Positions 35,211 through 46,993 are shown, counted from the first letter of the stretch. The stretch is DNA of 64,000 nt from JAJPJE01 sp963848375 (GCA_963848375.1 CAWKDK010000013.1:1-64000), one strand, 5' to 3'. The notes: generated by a model from the letters alone, not told the origin. Numbers and translations are program-made.

Positions 35211-35726
35211 TTACTCAGTTGTTGTGAGTCGCTCACCGGATGCTGCGGTGCGCCATCGCGAGAGCCATAAGCGAATCCAAGGGCTGAGAAAGATCGAGAT
35301 GTAAATCAGAGTGATCCAGGGCTGATAGTCGACATAGAGTTCGTGCGGAGTCATGGACCACGCATTCTTGATAAGCACGAAGCCAACGAAGTCGACGACC
35401 ATGGCGGAGATCAGCCAGAGGATTGCCAGTTGCAAAGTCTGTCGCGATTCTTCCTGCGAAGTGGCTGGACGCCGCTTCCGGAAATACATCCACGCAAAGA
35501 GCGGCCAGATGAGCAACATGATCAGCACGTGGTAGGGAACGGTGGCCACAAAAGCGGGCGCCTGCAACATACTCTGGCCAGGCTGCGGATCCGGCGAGTG
35601 GTTGATGGTTGCGTACGTAATGCTTAATCCAGACGCCAGGACGGTTACGAGGACGTAAGCGATCAGGAAATAGATGAGAGCGGGAACGAGGGCGAGACCG
35701 CTTCGTGAGCGTTGTGCCGTTGGCAA
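35211..35726 (-). CDS. Hypothetical membrane protein
   Basis: 171 residues with four predicted membrane helices (about 12-34, 62-81, 97-118, 133-152) and a short basic loop YFRKRRPATSQEE. No family recognised. It lies between the SnoaL-like gene and pyrF on the minus strand. Confidence 0.6.
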   Translation of the reverse strand: MPTAQRSRSGLALVPALIYFLIAYVLVTVLASGLSITYATINHSPDPQPGQSMLQAPAFVATVPYHVLIMLLIWPLFAWMYFRKRRPATSQEESRQTLQLAILWLISAMVVDFVGFVLIKNAWSMTPHELYVDYQPWITLIYISIFLSPWIRLWLSRWRTAASGERLTTTE

Positions 35727-35784
35727 GGGAGTGTTCTCCTTCGGGAATATACGTAGGGGGAGAAGGGTTGGTTCCGGGGGAATT

Positions 35785-35817
35785 CGGTAATCGGGTAATC
35801 GGGAAATCGGGTAATCG
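35785..35817 (+). repeat. Microsatellite-like GTAATCGG tandem repeat
   Basis: About four units of GTAATCGG with one variant (GAAATCGG). A related degenerate stretch lies at 40141-40212. Confidence 0.75.
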
Positions 35818-35856
35818 AAAAACTGAAGAACTGAAAAGCCAGATCTCGAATTTGTA

Positions 35857-35899
35857 GGGGTCCCTCGACTCGGGCATGCGCCCTCGCTCGGGATGACAG
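35857..35899. repeat. CTCGACTCG/CTCGCTCGGGATGACA interspersed repeat
   Basis: GGGGTCCCTCGACTCGGGC...CCCTCGCTCGGGATGACA; the clearest copy of this family in the window. Confidence 0.7.
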
Positions 35900-35927
35900 C
35901 GGTGGAGATTTGTGGAAGGAGCGGACG

Positions 35928-36686
35928 CTAGAGCGCCGAGGCGATTTCTTCGAGGATGGCTTGCGCGGCTTCCGCTGGTTTGGGTGCGCCGGTGATCGGG
36001 CGTCCGACTACGATGTGGCTGACTCCCGCGCGCATAGCGTCGGCGGGGGTCACGATTCGTGCCTGATCTCCCACATCTGCGCCCATGGGACGAATGCCAG
36101 GAGTGACGATGGCGAATCCGGTGCCGAGTTCACGGCGCAGCGATACGGCTTCATGGGCCGAGCTGACGACGCCGCCGCATCCGGCCATACGCGCCAGTCC
36201 CGCGAGTCGAAGGGCTTCGTGGGCAACGCTTCCGGAGAATCCGATTTCGGTGAGGTCTTCGTCGGTCAAGCTGGTGAGGACCGTGACGGCCAAGATCAGC
36301 GGTTTCGAGGCGGAAGAGTTCGCGGCTTCGGCGGCGGCCTTCAACATTTTCAGTCCGCCGGAGGCGTGGACCGTCAACATGCTGACCTTCAGCTTGGCGG
36401 CTTCGGCGACGGCGTGAGCGACGGTGTTCGGAATGTCGTGGAATTTGAGATCGAGAAAAACTTTACGGCCGGAAGCCACCAGGTCGCGAACGACTTGGGG
36501 CCCCTCGGCCGTAAACAACTGCTTACCGACTTTATATATATGGGCTGACTCGCCTATGGCTGAGACTAACGTTTGAGCCTCAGCAGCACTGGAAACGTCC
36601 AGTGCGACGATTAACCGATCCTTTACTGCATTGGGCCCATTCGGCGTCGGGCTAGGGTCGTGTAGCGCTACGGATCGATTCGACAT
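35928..36686 (-). CDS. pyrF: Orotidine 5'-phosphate decarboxylase
   Basis: Last step of UMP synthesis. The 252-residue TIM barrel has LIVALDVSSAAEA, the KVGKQLFTAEGP strand, the catalytic FLDLKFHDIPNTV (Lys and two Asp), VHASGG, and the phosphate-binding TPGIRPMG and VVGRPITGA. The ATG at 36686 gives about 22 residues of Pro/Asn-rich leader, so a later start near VKDRLIVALD is possible. Confidence 0.95.
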   Translation of the reverse strand: MSNRSVALHDPSPTPNGPNAVKDRLIVALDVSSAAEAQTLVSAIGESAHIYKVGKQLFTAEGPQVVRDLVASGRKVFLDLKFHDIPNTVAHAVAEAAKLKVSMLTVHASGGLKMLKAAAEAANSSASKPLILAVTVLTSLTDEDLTEIGFSGSVAHEALRLAGLARMAGCGGVVSSAHEAVSLRRELGTGFAIVTPGIRPMGADVGDQARIVTPADAMRAGVSHIVVGRPITGAPKPAEAAQAILEEIASAL

Positions 36687-36797
36687 CTTTTATGTCAGCC
36701 TGCCGGACTTCCCACACGGATGGTTGGCCGCGATTAGGGAATGCCTGACGGTTCCTTCCTGCCCCGCTAAAGAGGCTAGCCGGAACGACCAGGCGAC

Positions 36798-37334
36798 TTA
36801 TCTGCCCGGTAGCTCCGCTTTCTGGTTCATGGCCATCGTCGACGGGGTTTGGATAATATCCAATCTTACCTGTTCGATACCATGTCCGGGTATTTGCAGC
36901 ATCCGGGCCGCACCGTACGACAAATCTATGATTCGCGTATGGGGCACGGGGCCGCGGTCATTTACTCGGACGATCACGGATCTGTTATTGCGCAGGTTCG
37001 TGACCTTGACCAGGGTTCCCAGGGGTAACCTGCGATGGGCGGCCGTAAATTGGAACATATCATACGGTTCGCCACTCGCTGTTTCCTTACCGTGGAACTG
37101 CTTGCCATACCAGGATGCATTTCCAACCTGATAGGGCTTAGGGGCTTTCGCATGGCTAGGGCGTACAGCTGCCTTCGCCACAACCGAATTGTTCTGTCTT
37201 CCTTTCTCGGGTCGAACCTCGGTTCCGGTATTCCGGTTGGAGGCTTGACTGCCGGGGATGTTTGGCGGCTGTGCCGCCAGCAGGCTGGTAGCTGATAAAG
37301 CTGCCACCAGAATGTTGGCCAGAGCTTGTCGCAT
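36798..37334 (-). CDS. rlpA: RlpA-like septal ring lytic transglycosylase
   Basis: Exported double-psi beta-barrel protein: signal peptide (ALANILVAALSATSLLAA), linker, then QVGNASWYGKQFHGKETASGE, LGTLVKVTNLRNNRSVIVRVNDRGP and IDLSYGAAR, which include the conserved catalytic-type Asp. RlpA cuts peptidoglycan strands lacking stem peptides during division. No SPOR domain is present, so it is a short form. The start is ATG 37334, with AAGGAAGG before it. It is transcribed from its own promoter. Confidence 0.88.
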   Translation of the reverse strand: MRQALANILVAALSATSLLAAQPPNIPGSQASNRNTGTEVRPEKGRQNNSVVAKAAVRPSHAKAPKPYQVGNASWYGKQFHGKETASGEPYDMFQFTAAHRRLPLGTLVKVTNLRNNRSVIVRVNDRGPVPHTRIIDLSYGAARMLQIPGHGIEQVRLDIIQTPSTMAMNQKAELPGR

Positions 37335-37390
37335 CAAACACCTTCCTTCAGTTTTGTCGACCCTCCCTTCTACGCCGAAGATCGTGTAAG

Positions 37391-37418
37391 TCTATGGAAA
37401 ATGGAAGAATCATGTCAA
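37391..37418 (-). promoter_or_regulatory. Candidate sigma-70 promoter of rlpA
   Basis: Minus strand: perfect TTGACA (37413-37418), 16-bp spacer, CATAGA (37391-37396); 57 bp before the start codon. Confidence 0.45.
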
Positions 37419-37477
37419 CCGTGGCTTCCGAGTTAACGGCAGGTTAATAAACCCTCAGAATCGGCGACTCTGACTTC

Positions 37478-37526
37478 CAAAAAAGCAAACGCCGGAAAGA
37501 CGTTCCCAAGGGAGGGTCATGTCTAC
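37478..37526 (-). other. Long hairpin followed by T-run: possible terminator or structured RNA
   Basis: Perfect 10-bp inverted repeat CGCCGGAAAG...CTTTCCGGCG with a small inner hairpin (TCCC-TT-GGGA). On the minus strand it is followed by TTTGCTTTTTT. It lies upstream of the rlpA promoter, where no minus-strand gene ends. Confidence 0.5.
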
Positions 37527-37640
37527 TTTCCGGCGCGCTCTAATTTGGATGGCTGGCAGAGAAGCAGCGTTGGTCGGAACGTTTACTGTTTTAAGGACAG
37601 TAGGCGAATTGTCCGGATGGACGAGGCAACCCTTAAAAGC

Positions 37641-37677
37641 GGTAGTCAGTAGCTGGTAGTCAGGAGTTAGGGATCAG
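37641..37677 (+). repeat. Degenerate GTAGTCAGTAGCTG tandem repeat
   Basis: GGTAGTCAGTAGCTGGTAGTCAGGAGTTAG; similar low-complexity strings occur at 29462, 53661 and 16001. Confidence 0.5.
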
Positions 37678-37735
37678 CAAAAGCGTGGGCAATGCGGTAC
37701 ATTTTGGTGATCAGAACTTTGCTCGGAGGTCTCCA

Positions 37736-39295
<1,560 letters not shown>

Positions 39296-39339
39296 GAGCA
39301 CCGTTTTTCTTTTTATGCGCTTTCATCTAAATTGCGCAC

Positions 39340-40140
39340 ATGGCTCTTCCCGTCATTCTTTCTATCGCTGGTTACGATCCTTCCTCGGGCGCAGGTGTTA
39401 CTGCTGACGTAAAAACCGCGGCGGCGAACGGCTGTTTCGCTGTCACCTGCATTACGGCGCTTACGGTGCAATCCACACAGGGCGTGCGGGAGGTCCATCC
39501 CGTTTCCGCGGAGCTGGTGAAGCACACGCTAGCGGATCTTCAAGCTGATTTTGAGTTTGCGGCGGTGCGCATTGGGATGCTGGGATCGGGCGCAGTAGCG
39601 GGAGCAGTGGTGGAGTTCCTGCAGTCGGCAAAACCGAAGAATGTTGTGCTGGATCCAATTGTTCGTTCGACCTCTGGCGCGGATCTGGTGGACGCGAAGG
39701 GAACTCAGCAGATGCGCGAGAAGCTGCTGAAACTGGCGGATGTGATTACGCCGAATATTGAAGAGGCGGCAGCGCTGACGGGAATGCAGGTGACCACAAC
39801 CACGGAGATGAAGGTCGCGGCGAAGCGACTGCATGAGATGGGCGCGAAGAACGTGGTGATCACGGGCGGACATCTTTCAGAAGCGATCGACCTGCTCAGT
39901 ATGAATGGGGATGTGAACTCGATCGAAGAGTTTCGTTCGCAGATGGTGAACTCACGATCAACGCACGGCACGGGATGCGCGTTCGCAACGGCGCTAGCTT
40001 GCTATCTTGCGATTGGACGACCGTTGCGCCAGGGGGTAATTGAGGCGAAAGTCTATGTGCGGGAAGCGATCGCGAAGGCGTATCCGATGGGAAAGGGAAT
40101 CGGCCCGGTCAACCATCTGTGGAGGCTGGAGCAAAGATAG
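39340..40140 (+). CDS. thiD: Hydroxymethylpyrimidine/phosphomethylpyrimidine kinase
   Basis: Phosphorylates HMP and HMP-P in thiamine synthesis. The ribokinase-like 266-residue protein has SIAGYDPSSGAGVTADVKT, TALTVQSTQGV, KIGMLG-like VRIGMLGSGAV, VLDPIVRSTSG, ITPNIEEAAALTG, and the anion-hole STHGTGCAFATALA. It starts 44 bp after the HerA-like gene; TAAATT lies six bases before the ATG, so it may have its own leaderless promoter. No TPP riboswitch is visible. Confidence 0.94.
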   Translation: MALPVILSIAGYDPSSGAGVTADVKTAAANGCFAVTCITALTVQSTQGVREVHPVSAELVKHTLADLQADFEFAAVRIGMLGSGAVAGAVVEFLQSAKPKNVVLDPIVRSTSGADLVDAKGTQQMREKLLKLADVITPNIEEAAALTGMQVTTTTEMKVAAKRLHEMGAKNVVITGGHLSEAIDLLSMNGDVNSIEEFRSQMVNSRSTHGTGCAFATALACYLAIGRPLRQGVIEAKVYVREAIAKAYPMGKGIGPVNHLWRLEQR

Positions 40141-40212
40141 GGTAATAGGGCAATAGGTAATCCGAGTAGAAGTTGTCGATTGCCCGATTACCAGTTACCC
40201 GAGTACCCGATT
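40141..40212. repeat. Degenerate GGTAATNGGG repeats between convergent genes
   Basis: GGTAATAGGGCAATAGGTAAT on one side and inverted ATTGCCCGATTACC...GTTACCCGAGTACCC on the other; the two arms could form a bidirectional hairpin. Confidence 0.45.
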
Positions 40213-41574
40213 CTATTTCGGGTTTTGCGTAGCCGGTGGTTGTTCGCTGTCCGGAAGCGGCATCATGATTCCATTATCAATTTGACCTTGTTTTTGCTGC
40301 GACTGCGGCGTGGATTGCGAAGGCGCATTCTGCTGTTTCGGTTGCTGCGTAGCTCCGGGCTGTTCGCTGTCGGGCAGCGGCATGAGCAGGCCACCGTTGC
40401 TTTGTCCCTGCTTGACTGGCGGGCGCGGCACAACATGGGCTTGCGGTCTCGGCTGGAGCTGCGGCGGCGGAGCTTCCGGTTCGACCACCGGGGTATTATC
40501 GCGGCGCTTTAACTGAATCGGGCCACCGAGACGCTCGCGTGCTTCGCGCTCGGCATCGATACGCTGTTCCAGTTGATCGTCAAAGTTGGTGGCCACTTCG
40601 CCAATCTTCTTTCCTTCTACGTCTTTTCGTGTGGCCAAGCCCACATGAACGTTGCTGCTGTTTGCAGCGCGAGCCTTCTCGTAGTAATACTGCGCGGTTT
40701 CGCGATCGCCATCGAGTTCGGAGAGATATCCCATGTTGTTAAGGGTGAATGCATCGTCGGGCGCCATTTTGTAGGCTTGGAGGAAATCTTCGCGGGCGAT
40801 ACGCATGTCATTACGGTTCATGGCGGAGACGCCACGCAGGTTCAGACGCGCCACACGTACCTCGGGCGTTTCTTCCTTCTCCATAAGCTTTGCAAGCTCG
40901 TGTGCGTTACGAGACGCGATTTCGCTGATCGGGCGACCGCGCCATTCCTTGTTCGCGGAAACCTGGATATTTTCCGTGGACCCAAGATTCGCGGCGGCAG
41001 TGTAGTACTGCAACGCCGATTCGTATTCTCCTTCCTGCTCACGCGCGAAGCCGAGATTGTTCAACGTGAATGGATTCTTTGGGTCGAGCTTGAGCGCCTT
41101 CTGCAGGATGACGTCAGCTTCGGCAGCACGATCTTTGTAGAGCAGGGAAATCGCTTCCACGTTGTAGCGATTGACTTCCATGCCGGTGTCGGCAGCGTTT
41201 CCGGCGATCTGATCTACCGGCTTGCCTTGCACATTTGGATTGTTGGATTCGTCGATGATGGCAGCCGAACGTTGTTGGGCAGCTAGATCGTAATAGCGCG
41301 CGGCGCGGTCGACGTCGCCATCGAGTTCGGCCATGTATCCCAGATTATTCAGTGTGAACGGATCGTTGGGATCGATGAGGTAAGCCTTGTAGAAAAGCTT
41401 CTTGGCGCGGTCGTAGTCATGCCTTTCGACGGCTTTCACGCCGTCGCGATTGAGCTGCTGAACAGGAGTGGGCTTGCTTCGCTTGGGGAGATTGACGTGA
41501 ATGTCCCCGGCGTACAAAAGCGAGGTGCCGAGCAGCAGAGCTCCGGTCAGCGCAATCGAACGAAACCTTAACAT
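40213..41574 (-). CDS. Exported TPR-repeat protein
   Basis: Signal peptide (SIALTGALLLGTSLLYA), then three pairs of tetratricopeptide-type units marked by PFTLNNLGYMAELDGD, PFTLNNLGFAREQEGE and AFTLNNMGYLSELDGD. A Pro/Gln-rich tail contains the 15-residue module NGGLLMPLPDSEQPG twice (second copy NGIMMPLPDSEQPP). TPR proteins act as scaffolds; partners are unknown. The ATG at 41574 is chosen since the signal peptide begins there. Confidence 0.8.
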   Translation of the reverse strand: MLRFRSIALTGALLLGTSLLYAGDIHVNLPKRSKPTPVQQLNRDGVKAVERHDYDRAKKLFYKAYLIDPNDPFTLNNLGYMAELDGDVDRAARYYDLAAQQRSAAIIDESNNPNVQGKPVDQIAGNAADTGMEVNRYNVEAISLLYKDRAAEADVILQKALKLDPKNPFTLNNLGFAREQEGEYESALQYYTAAANLGSTENIQVSANKEWRGRPISEIASRNAHELAKLMEKEETPEVRVARLNLRGVSAMNRNDMRIAREDFLQAYKMAPDDAFTLNNMGYLSELDGDRETAQYYYEKARAANSSNVHVGLATRKDVEGKKIGEVATNFDDQLEQRIDAEREARERLGGPIQLKRRDNTPVVEPEAPPPQLQPRPQAHVVPRPPVKQGQSNGGLLMPLPDSEQPGATQQPKQQNAPSQSTPQSQQKQGQIDNGIMMPLPDSEQPPATQNPK

Positions 41575-41761
41575 GAAGACGAACCCCTCCACCTTTGAGA
41601 GCAGGTTGGGGCACACGAGAGAACCTGCTTCTCCGGTAGTTGGATGGGTAAAGTTGAAACACGTTTGCCTGCAGGAGGGACAAAGATTCCACCTAAGGTT
41701 ACAAAACCGCCCCGGGCTGACAGTGAGGGGCAGCTACAATCCGGTGGGGAGACTGAGCTGG

Positions 41762-42204
41762 ATGGACTGGCGTGCCCGGGTTTTTCGTCTGATCTCGCGA
41801 AGCTGTATTGCGGTTTACCGGAGATTTCCTGTCTTTGGAGCGCTGCGCGGGGCGATTGCAGTGGTGCCATGTGGCGAGCGCTACGTCATGATCGAGCGGG
41901 CTGACGGTCTGGGGCTCTGCTTTCCCGGAGGACTGGTCCATCCATGGGAGTCGACGGAAACAGCGCTGCGGCGGGAGATCGAGGAAGAGACCGGGATGGC
42001 AGTCCGGACAGTTGAGAGCTGGTTCGACTATCGCGATAGCCAGCTTTATCCGACACACGTATTCGTTTTTCGTGCCGAGGCGAGCCGGTGAACCGCGAAG
42101 CTCTTGGGAGGGAAGAGTGGTGGTGGTGGACTCTGGCGGAGATGGATGCCGGCATCATCATGAGCCAGCGTGCAGTGGTGTCGCGATTGAGGCAAAAGAG
42201 ATGA
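41762..42204 (+). pseudogene. NUDIX hydrolase, one frameshift
   Basis: The Nudix box G-x5-E-x7-REuxEExGu is complete in GLVHPWESTETALRREIEEE plus TGM. Strand regions around it (GAIAVVPCGERYVMIERADG, FDYRDSQLYPTHVFVFRAE) fit the fold. The frame ends at 42091; adding one G near 42080 continues as EPVNREALGREEWWWWTLAE and on to MSQRAVVSRLRQKR with the stop at 42202-42204. The substrate (NDP-sugars, ADP-ribose or similar) is unknown. The stop overlaps the next gene's ATG. Confidence 0.75.
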
Positions 42205-42855
42205 GCGAGGCAATTGAGCGGATTCTCGATGCTGCGACAGAGCCTACGGTTCGTGGATATTTGCATCGGCCCGAATCCCCGAATGGAGATGCGTTGATTC
42301 TGGCGCATGGTGCGGGATCGAATGCGCAATCGCCGCTGCTGGTTGCGGTTGCTGGGGCGTTCGCGGAAGCGGGATTGACCGTGCTACGCATCGATCTGCC
42401 ATTTCGGCAAGCGCGTCCGCATGGACCTCCATTTCCGGCGGTGGCGGCCAAAGACAGGCAAGGAATTCGGCGAGCGGCGGAACTTATGCGCCGGTCTTTG
42501 CAGGGGCGTGTGTTTCTGGGCGGACACTCGTACGGCGGCCGGCAGGCGACGATGCTCGCCGCGGAGGAACCGGAGCTCGCGTCGGGATTGGTGTTGCTGT
42601 CGTATCCGCTGCATCCGCCGCGTAAGCCGGAGCAGAAGACGGGATGCGCATTTTCCGAAGTTGCAGACGCTGGCGCTGTTTGTGCATGGAAGTCGGGATC
42701 CGTTTGGATCGCCAAAGGAGATGCAGGAGGCGTTGAAGTTGATTCCGGCGCGGACGGAGTTAGTGATTCGCGAAGGGGCTGGGCACGATCTGAAGGGGAC
42801 GGGGTTGGAGAGGATAGTAGTGGAGAAGTTTGTGGAGTTCTTTGGTGGAGGGTAG
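42201..42855 (+). pseudogene. Alpha/beta hydrolase (KANL3/Tex30-like), one frameshift
   Basis: ATG overlaps the NUDIX stop (ATGA). The N-terminal frame has RGYLHRPESPNGDALILAHG, the nucleophile elbow FLGGHSYGGRQATMLA (Ser) and LVLLSYPLHPPRKPEQ. From about 42642 the other frame continues DAHFPKLQTLALFVHGSRDP, where HGSRDPFG holds the acidic residue, and GAGHDLKG, which holds the catalytic His. One extra G in 42641-42643 accounts for the break. Together they give a complete Ser-Asp-His triad. Substrate unknown. Confidence 0.75.
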
Positions 42856-42882
42856 GGGCCCTCGACGGGACGTAGTTGGAAT

Positions 42883-42913
42883 CCCACCCAAGCCAAAAGC
42901 TGGCTTGGATGCA
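42883..42913. repeat. REP-like palindrome, CCCACCCAAGCC type
   Basis: CCCACCCAAGCCAAAAGCTGGCTTGGATG; diverged member of the family at 31754/33005. Confidence 0.6.
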
Positions 42914-42950
42914 CGAGCATTCTCGGATTTAGCTAAACAAACCAAACGCA

Positions 42951-42997
42951 AGGTCTCTCGACTCGGCCAACAAAGCGGCCTCGCTCGACATGACAGG
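42951..42997. repeat. CTCGACTCG/CTCGCTCGACATGACA interspersed repeat
   Basis: AAGGTCTCTCGACTCGGCC...GGCCTCGCTCGACATGACAGG, with a GGCC-based hairpin. Confidence 0.65.
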
Positions 42998-43105
42998 CGA
43001 TATATGAAGAGCATCTGGAAAACGGGGGCTTCCATAGGTTCGCATCTCTAGTAACTTGCGCGCGGCAGCGCTTTCAGGCTGGAATTAGACGGTCGGGGAG
43101 GCGAT

Positions 43106-43486
43106 ATGGGCCGTGTATTCAGTTTTGTAGCGATGATCCTGGTGTTGGCAGCCGGGATGTATATCTACTCGCGTCAGGTGAAGGCAATTTCGCCGACAAC
43201 CGCCAACAATCCCAAAGCGACGGTGAACCTGGTTGGCGTGCGCATGGACCTGTCGAACATCGCCAATGCCGAGAAACGTTACATGGCGTCTGAGGGACAC
43301 TATGGATCGTTGGACGATCTGATTTCAAGCCAAGTCATATCCGAAACCCGACATCGCGGGCCGTACACCTATAGCGTGGACGTGAACGGGGAGAATTTCG
43401 TGGTGACTGCAACCCTGGGACCGAACGCCGATCCAGGTTTGCCCGCGACGATGTCGATCAATCAGGATTTGCAGGCAACGAACTAG
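43106..43486 (+). CDS. Hypothetical membrane-anchored, pilin-like protein
   Basis: 126 residues: one N-terminal hydrophobic helix (FSFVAMILVLAAGMYIYS), then a soluble part with SNIANAEKRYMASEGHYGSL and YTYSVDVNGENFVVTATLGP. The helix-then-strand layout and the AEKRYMA...GHYGSLDDL string recall minor pseudopilins. There is no clear prepilin peptidase site, however, so the resemblance may be only structural. A GGAGG site precedes the ATG. Convergent with msrQ, one base apart. Confidence 0.6.
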   Translation: MGRVFSFVAMILVLAAGMYIYSRQVKAISPTTANNPKATVNLVGVRMDLSNIANAEKRYMASEGHYGSLDDLISSQVISETRHRGPYTYSVDVNGENFVVTATLGPNADPGLPATMSINQDLQATN

Positions 43487-43487
43487 A

Positions 43488-44168
43488 TTATTGCGATCGA
43501 AGCGAACTGTCTGCGGTCGCTGCTTCCTGAACAGCAGCGCCTTCGCTTTGCGAGGGATGGCCGCCGCGTAGAGAATTAAACTTCGGAAATAGCCAAGCAC
43601 CTACTCGCCAGAGCAGTAGAAATCCGAGAATGAATCCGTAGCGCTCGGGTTCGCGCTTATCAGCTTTTACCAGCCAGAGAAAATGGATGACTCCCAACGA
43701 GGCGCTGACGTAGATCAGTTTGTGCAGCGCGGACCAGCGTTTTCCGCCAAGGCGACCAATCCAACCTTTAGTGGAAGTGATCGCGAGCGGCAACAGGAGA
43801 AGCAGCGCCGCCATGCCGACGGTGATGAAGCGGCGTTTCAGAACGTCGGCCCACATGTCGTGCAGATCGAAAAACTTGTCGAGCCAGACCCAGGTCATCA
43901 GGTGCAGGCAGCCGTAGAAAAATGCGTAGAGGCCGAACATGCGCCGGAAGCGGATGAGCCAGGGTTGAGCAGTGATCTTGCGCAGGGGCGTGATGGAGAG
44001 CGTGATGAGGAGGAAGATCAGCGTCCACTTGCCGGTGGAATGAGTGATGACCTCGATGGGATTGGCGCCGAGCGCAGAGTGGAGACCCTTCCAGAGGAGC
44101 ATGAACAGCGGGGCGAGGCAGAGCGCGAAGACGAAGATCTTAAGGCGCGTGATGTACGTGTTCTTCAA
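43488..44168 (-). CDS. msrQ: Protein-methionine-sulfoxide reductase heme-binding subunit MsrQ
   Basis: Inner-membrane b-type cytochrome that passes electrons to MsrP. Six hydrophobic helices and the ferric-reductase-like pattern: HSTGKWTLIFLLITLSITPL, FRRMFGLYAFFYGCLHLMTW, KRRFITVGMAALLLLLPLA, WSALHKLIYVSASLGVIHFL, with the heme His residues. TTG 44168 is the likely start (GGAG five bases before, KNTYITRLK following). The frame is open further up but without family character. It lies after msrP on the same strand. Confidence 0.9.
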   Translation of the reverse strand: MKNTYITRLKIFVFALCLAPLFMLLWKGLHSALGANPIEVITHSTGKWTLIFLLITLSITPLRKITAQPWLIRFRRMFGLYAFFYGCLHLMTWVWLDKFFDLHDMWADVLKRRFITVGMAALLLLLPLAITSTKGWIGRLGGKRWSALHKLIYVSASLGVIHFLWLVKADKREPERYGFILGFLLLWRVGAWLFPKFNSLRGGHPSQSEGAAVQEAATADSSLRSQ

Positions 44169-44190
44169 TTCGTCTCCGGTGCTTTCAAAT

Positions 44191-44228
44191 GCGGATCCCT
44201 CGCTCGCCGCGCTCGCTCGTGATGACAA
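44191..44228. repeat. CTCGCTCG...GATGACA interspersed repeat
   Basis: GCGGATCCCTCGCTCGCCGCGCTCGCTCGTGATGACA between msrQ and msrP. Confidence 0.6.
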
Positions 44229-44260
44229 CAAATTGGGGTGATGGATCCAATCGGCATTCG

Positions 44261-45223
44261 TCAGAAGTATTTTTTCAAATCCATGCCGTTGTAAAGGCTG
44301 GCGACCTGGTCGCCGTAGCCGTTGAACATCAAGGTCTCGCGCTTGAAGAACTCGCCGATGCGGCGCTCTTTCGCCTGGCTCCAACGCGGATGGTCGACGT
44401 TGGGATTCACGTTGGAGTAGAAACCATATTCATTCGACGCGGCCGCGTTCCATGTGGTCGTCGGTTGTTTATCCACGAGCGAGATTTTCACGATCGACTT
44501 GATGCTCTTGAATCCGTACTTCCACGGAACAACCAGGCGGATGGGCGCGCCGTCCTGCTTGGGCAGTTCGTCGCCGTAGAGTCCGACAGCGAGAATGGCG
44601 AGCGGATTCATGGCTTCATCCAGCCGCAAGCCTTCGACGTAGGGCCAGTCGAGCACGCCATATCTCTGGCCCGGCATCTGGCTGAGATCAAATTTGGTGG
44701 TGAATTTCACGTACTTGGCTTTGCTCTGCGGTTCCACTTCTTTGAGGAAACTGCTGAGCGCGAAACCGTCCCAGGGGATGACCATTGACCAGCCTTCGAC
44801 GCAGCGGTGGCGGTAGATTCGCTCCTCGATAGGGTAGGTCTTCAGGAAGTAATCGATGTCATAGGTCTTCGGCTTCTTAACAAGGCCGTCGACCTGGACC
44901 GTCCACGGACGCGTTTTCAGTGCCTGGGCCAGTTTGGCGGGCTCGTACTTGTCAGTGCTGAATTCGTAGAAATTGTTGTAATTGGTGATGTCGTTAAATG
45001 GAGTCTCTTTTTCGGTGGTGCTGAAGGGGCTCTTCGAAGCGACATTCAGTTTGTTCTCTGCGTGCACGACATCCGCCGGAGATGCCATCTCGCCGAGGTA
45101 GCGCGCGCCTAGGACGGCCGCGCCGACTGCCGCTGCTCCCACCATGAACTTGCGGCGATTGATGTACGTTTCTTTGGGCGTAATTTCGGAAGAGGGAATG
45201 TCGCCCGGTTTCTTGATCACCAT
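44261..45223 (-). CDS. msrP: Protein-methionine-sulfoxide reductase catalytic subunit MsrP
   Basis: Periplasmic molybdoenzyme that repairs oxidised methionines. A twin-arginine signal (INRRKFMVGAAAVGAAVLG) matches the tat genes downstream in the window. The molybdenum-binding cysteine lies in RHRCVEGWSMVIPWDG. Family blocks YRHRCVE, LPKQDGAPIRLVVPWKYGFK and WNAAASNEYGFYSNVNP are present, and the length (320) is usual. It forms the msrPQ pair with the gene after it, although 92 bp with a repeat lie between them. Confidence 0.95.
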   Translation of the reverse strand: MVIKKPGDIPSSEITPKETYINRRKFMVGAAAVGAAVLGARYLGEMASPADVVHAENKLNVASKSPFSTTEKETPFNDITNYNNFYEFSTDKYEPAKLAQALKTRPWTVQVDGLVKKPKTYDIDYFLKTYPIEERIYRHRCVEGWSMVIPWDGFALSSFLKEVEPQSKAKYVKFTTKFDLSQMPGQRYGVLDWPYVEGLRLDEAMNPLAILAVGLYGDELPKQDGAPIRLVVPWKYGFKSIKSIVKISLVDKQPTTTWNAAASNEYGFYSNVNPNVDHPRWSQAKERRIGEFFKRETLMFNGYGDQVASLYNGMDLKKYF

Positions 45224-45330
45224 GATTCAGTACGCTTCTGCGGATCGCTTGGATTGAAATTCCCCACGTTCGATCAGACGCGCGGGACGCGAACAAAAGT
45301 TGCAGCGCCTTGGACAACCCTAACAAAGCA

Positions 45331-45356
45331 AAAGGCCCGCCGTTGCCAGCGGGCCT
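45331..45356 (-). terminator. Intrinsic terminator of the ctp protease gene
   Basis: Minus strand GGCCCGC, 8-nt loop, GCGGGCC and then TTTTGC; 21 bp past the stop. Confidence 0.8.
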
Positions 45357-45376
45357 CAGAAGTAGCTTGATTGGAG

Positions 45377-46993
<1,617 letters not shown>

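Larger units (their letters stand above)
37335..37735. other. 401-bp intergenic region between divergent rlpA and the HerA-like gene
   Basis: Holds the rlpA promoter, a long inverted repeat (37478-37526) and, near 37641-37677, a degenerate GTAGTCAG/TAGCTGGTAG repeat. No gene seen. Confidence 0.55.

Noticed and set aside
35953..36548. Glycine-rich plus-strand frame opposite pyrF
   Set aside because: Gly/Asp-rich composition results from antisense reading of pyrF.
37489..37530. Possible cyclic-di-GMP riboswitch (GCAAACGCCGGAAAG resembles its core)
   Set aside because: The GGGACGCAAAGCC-like second stem is absent and the element faces away from a fitting downstream gene.
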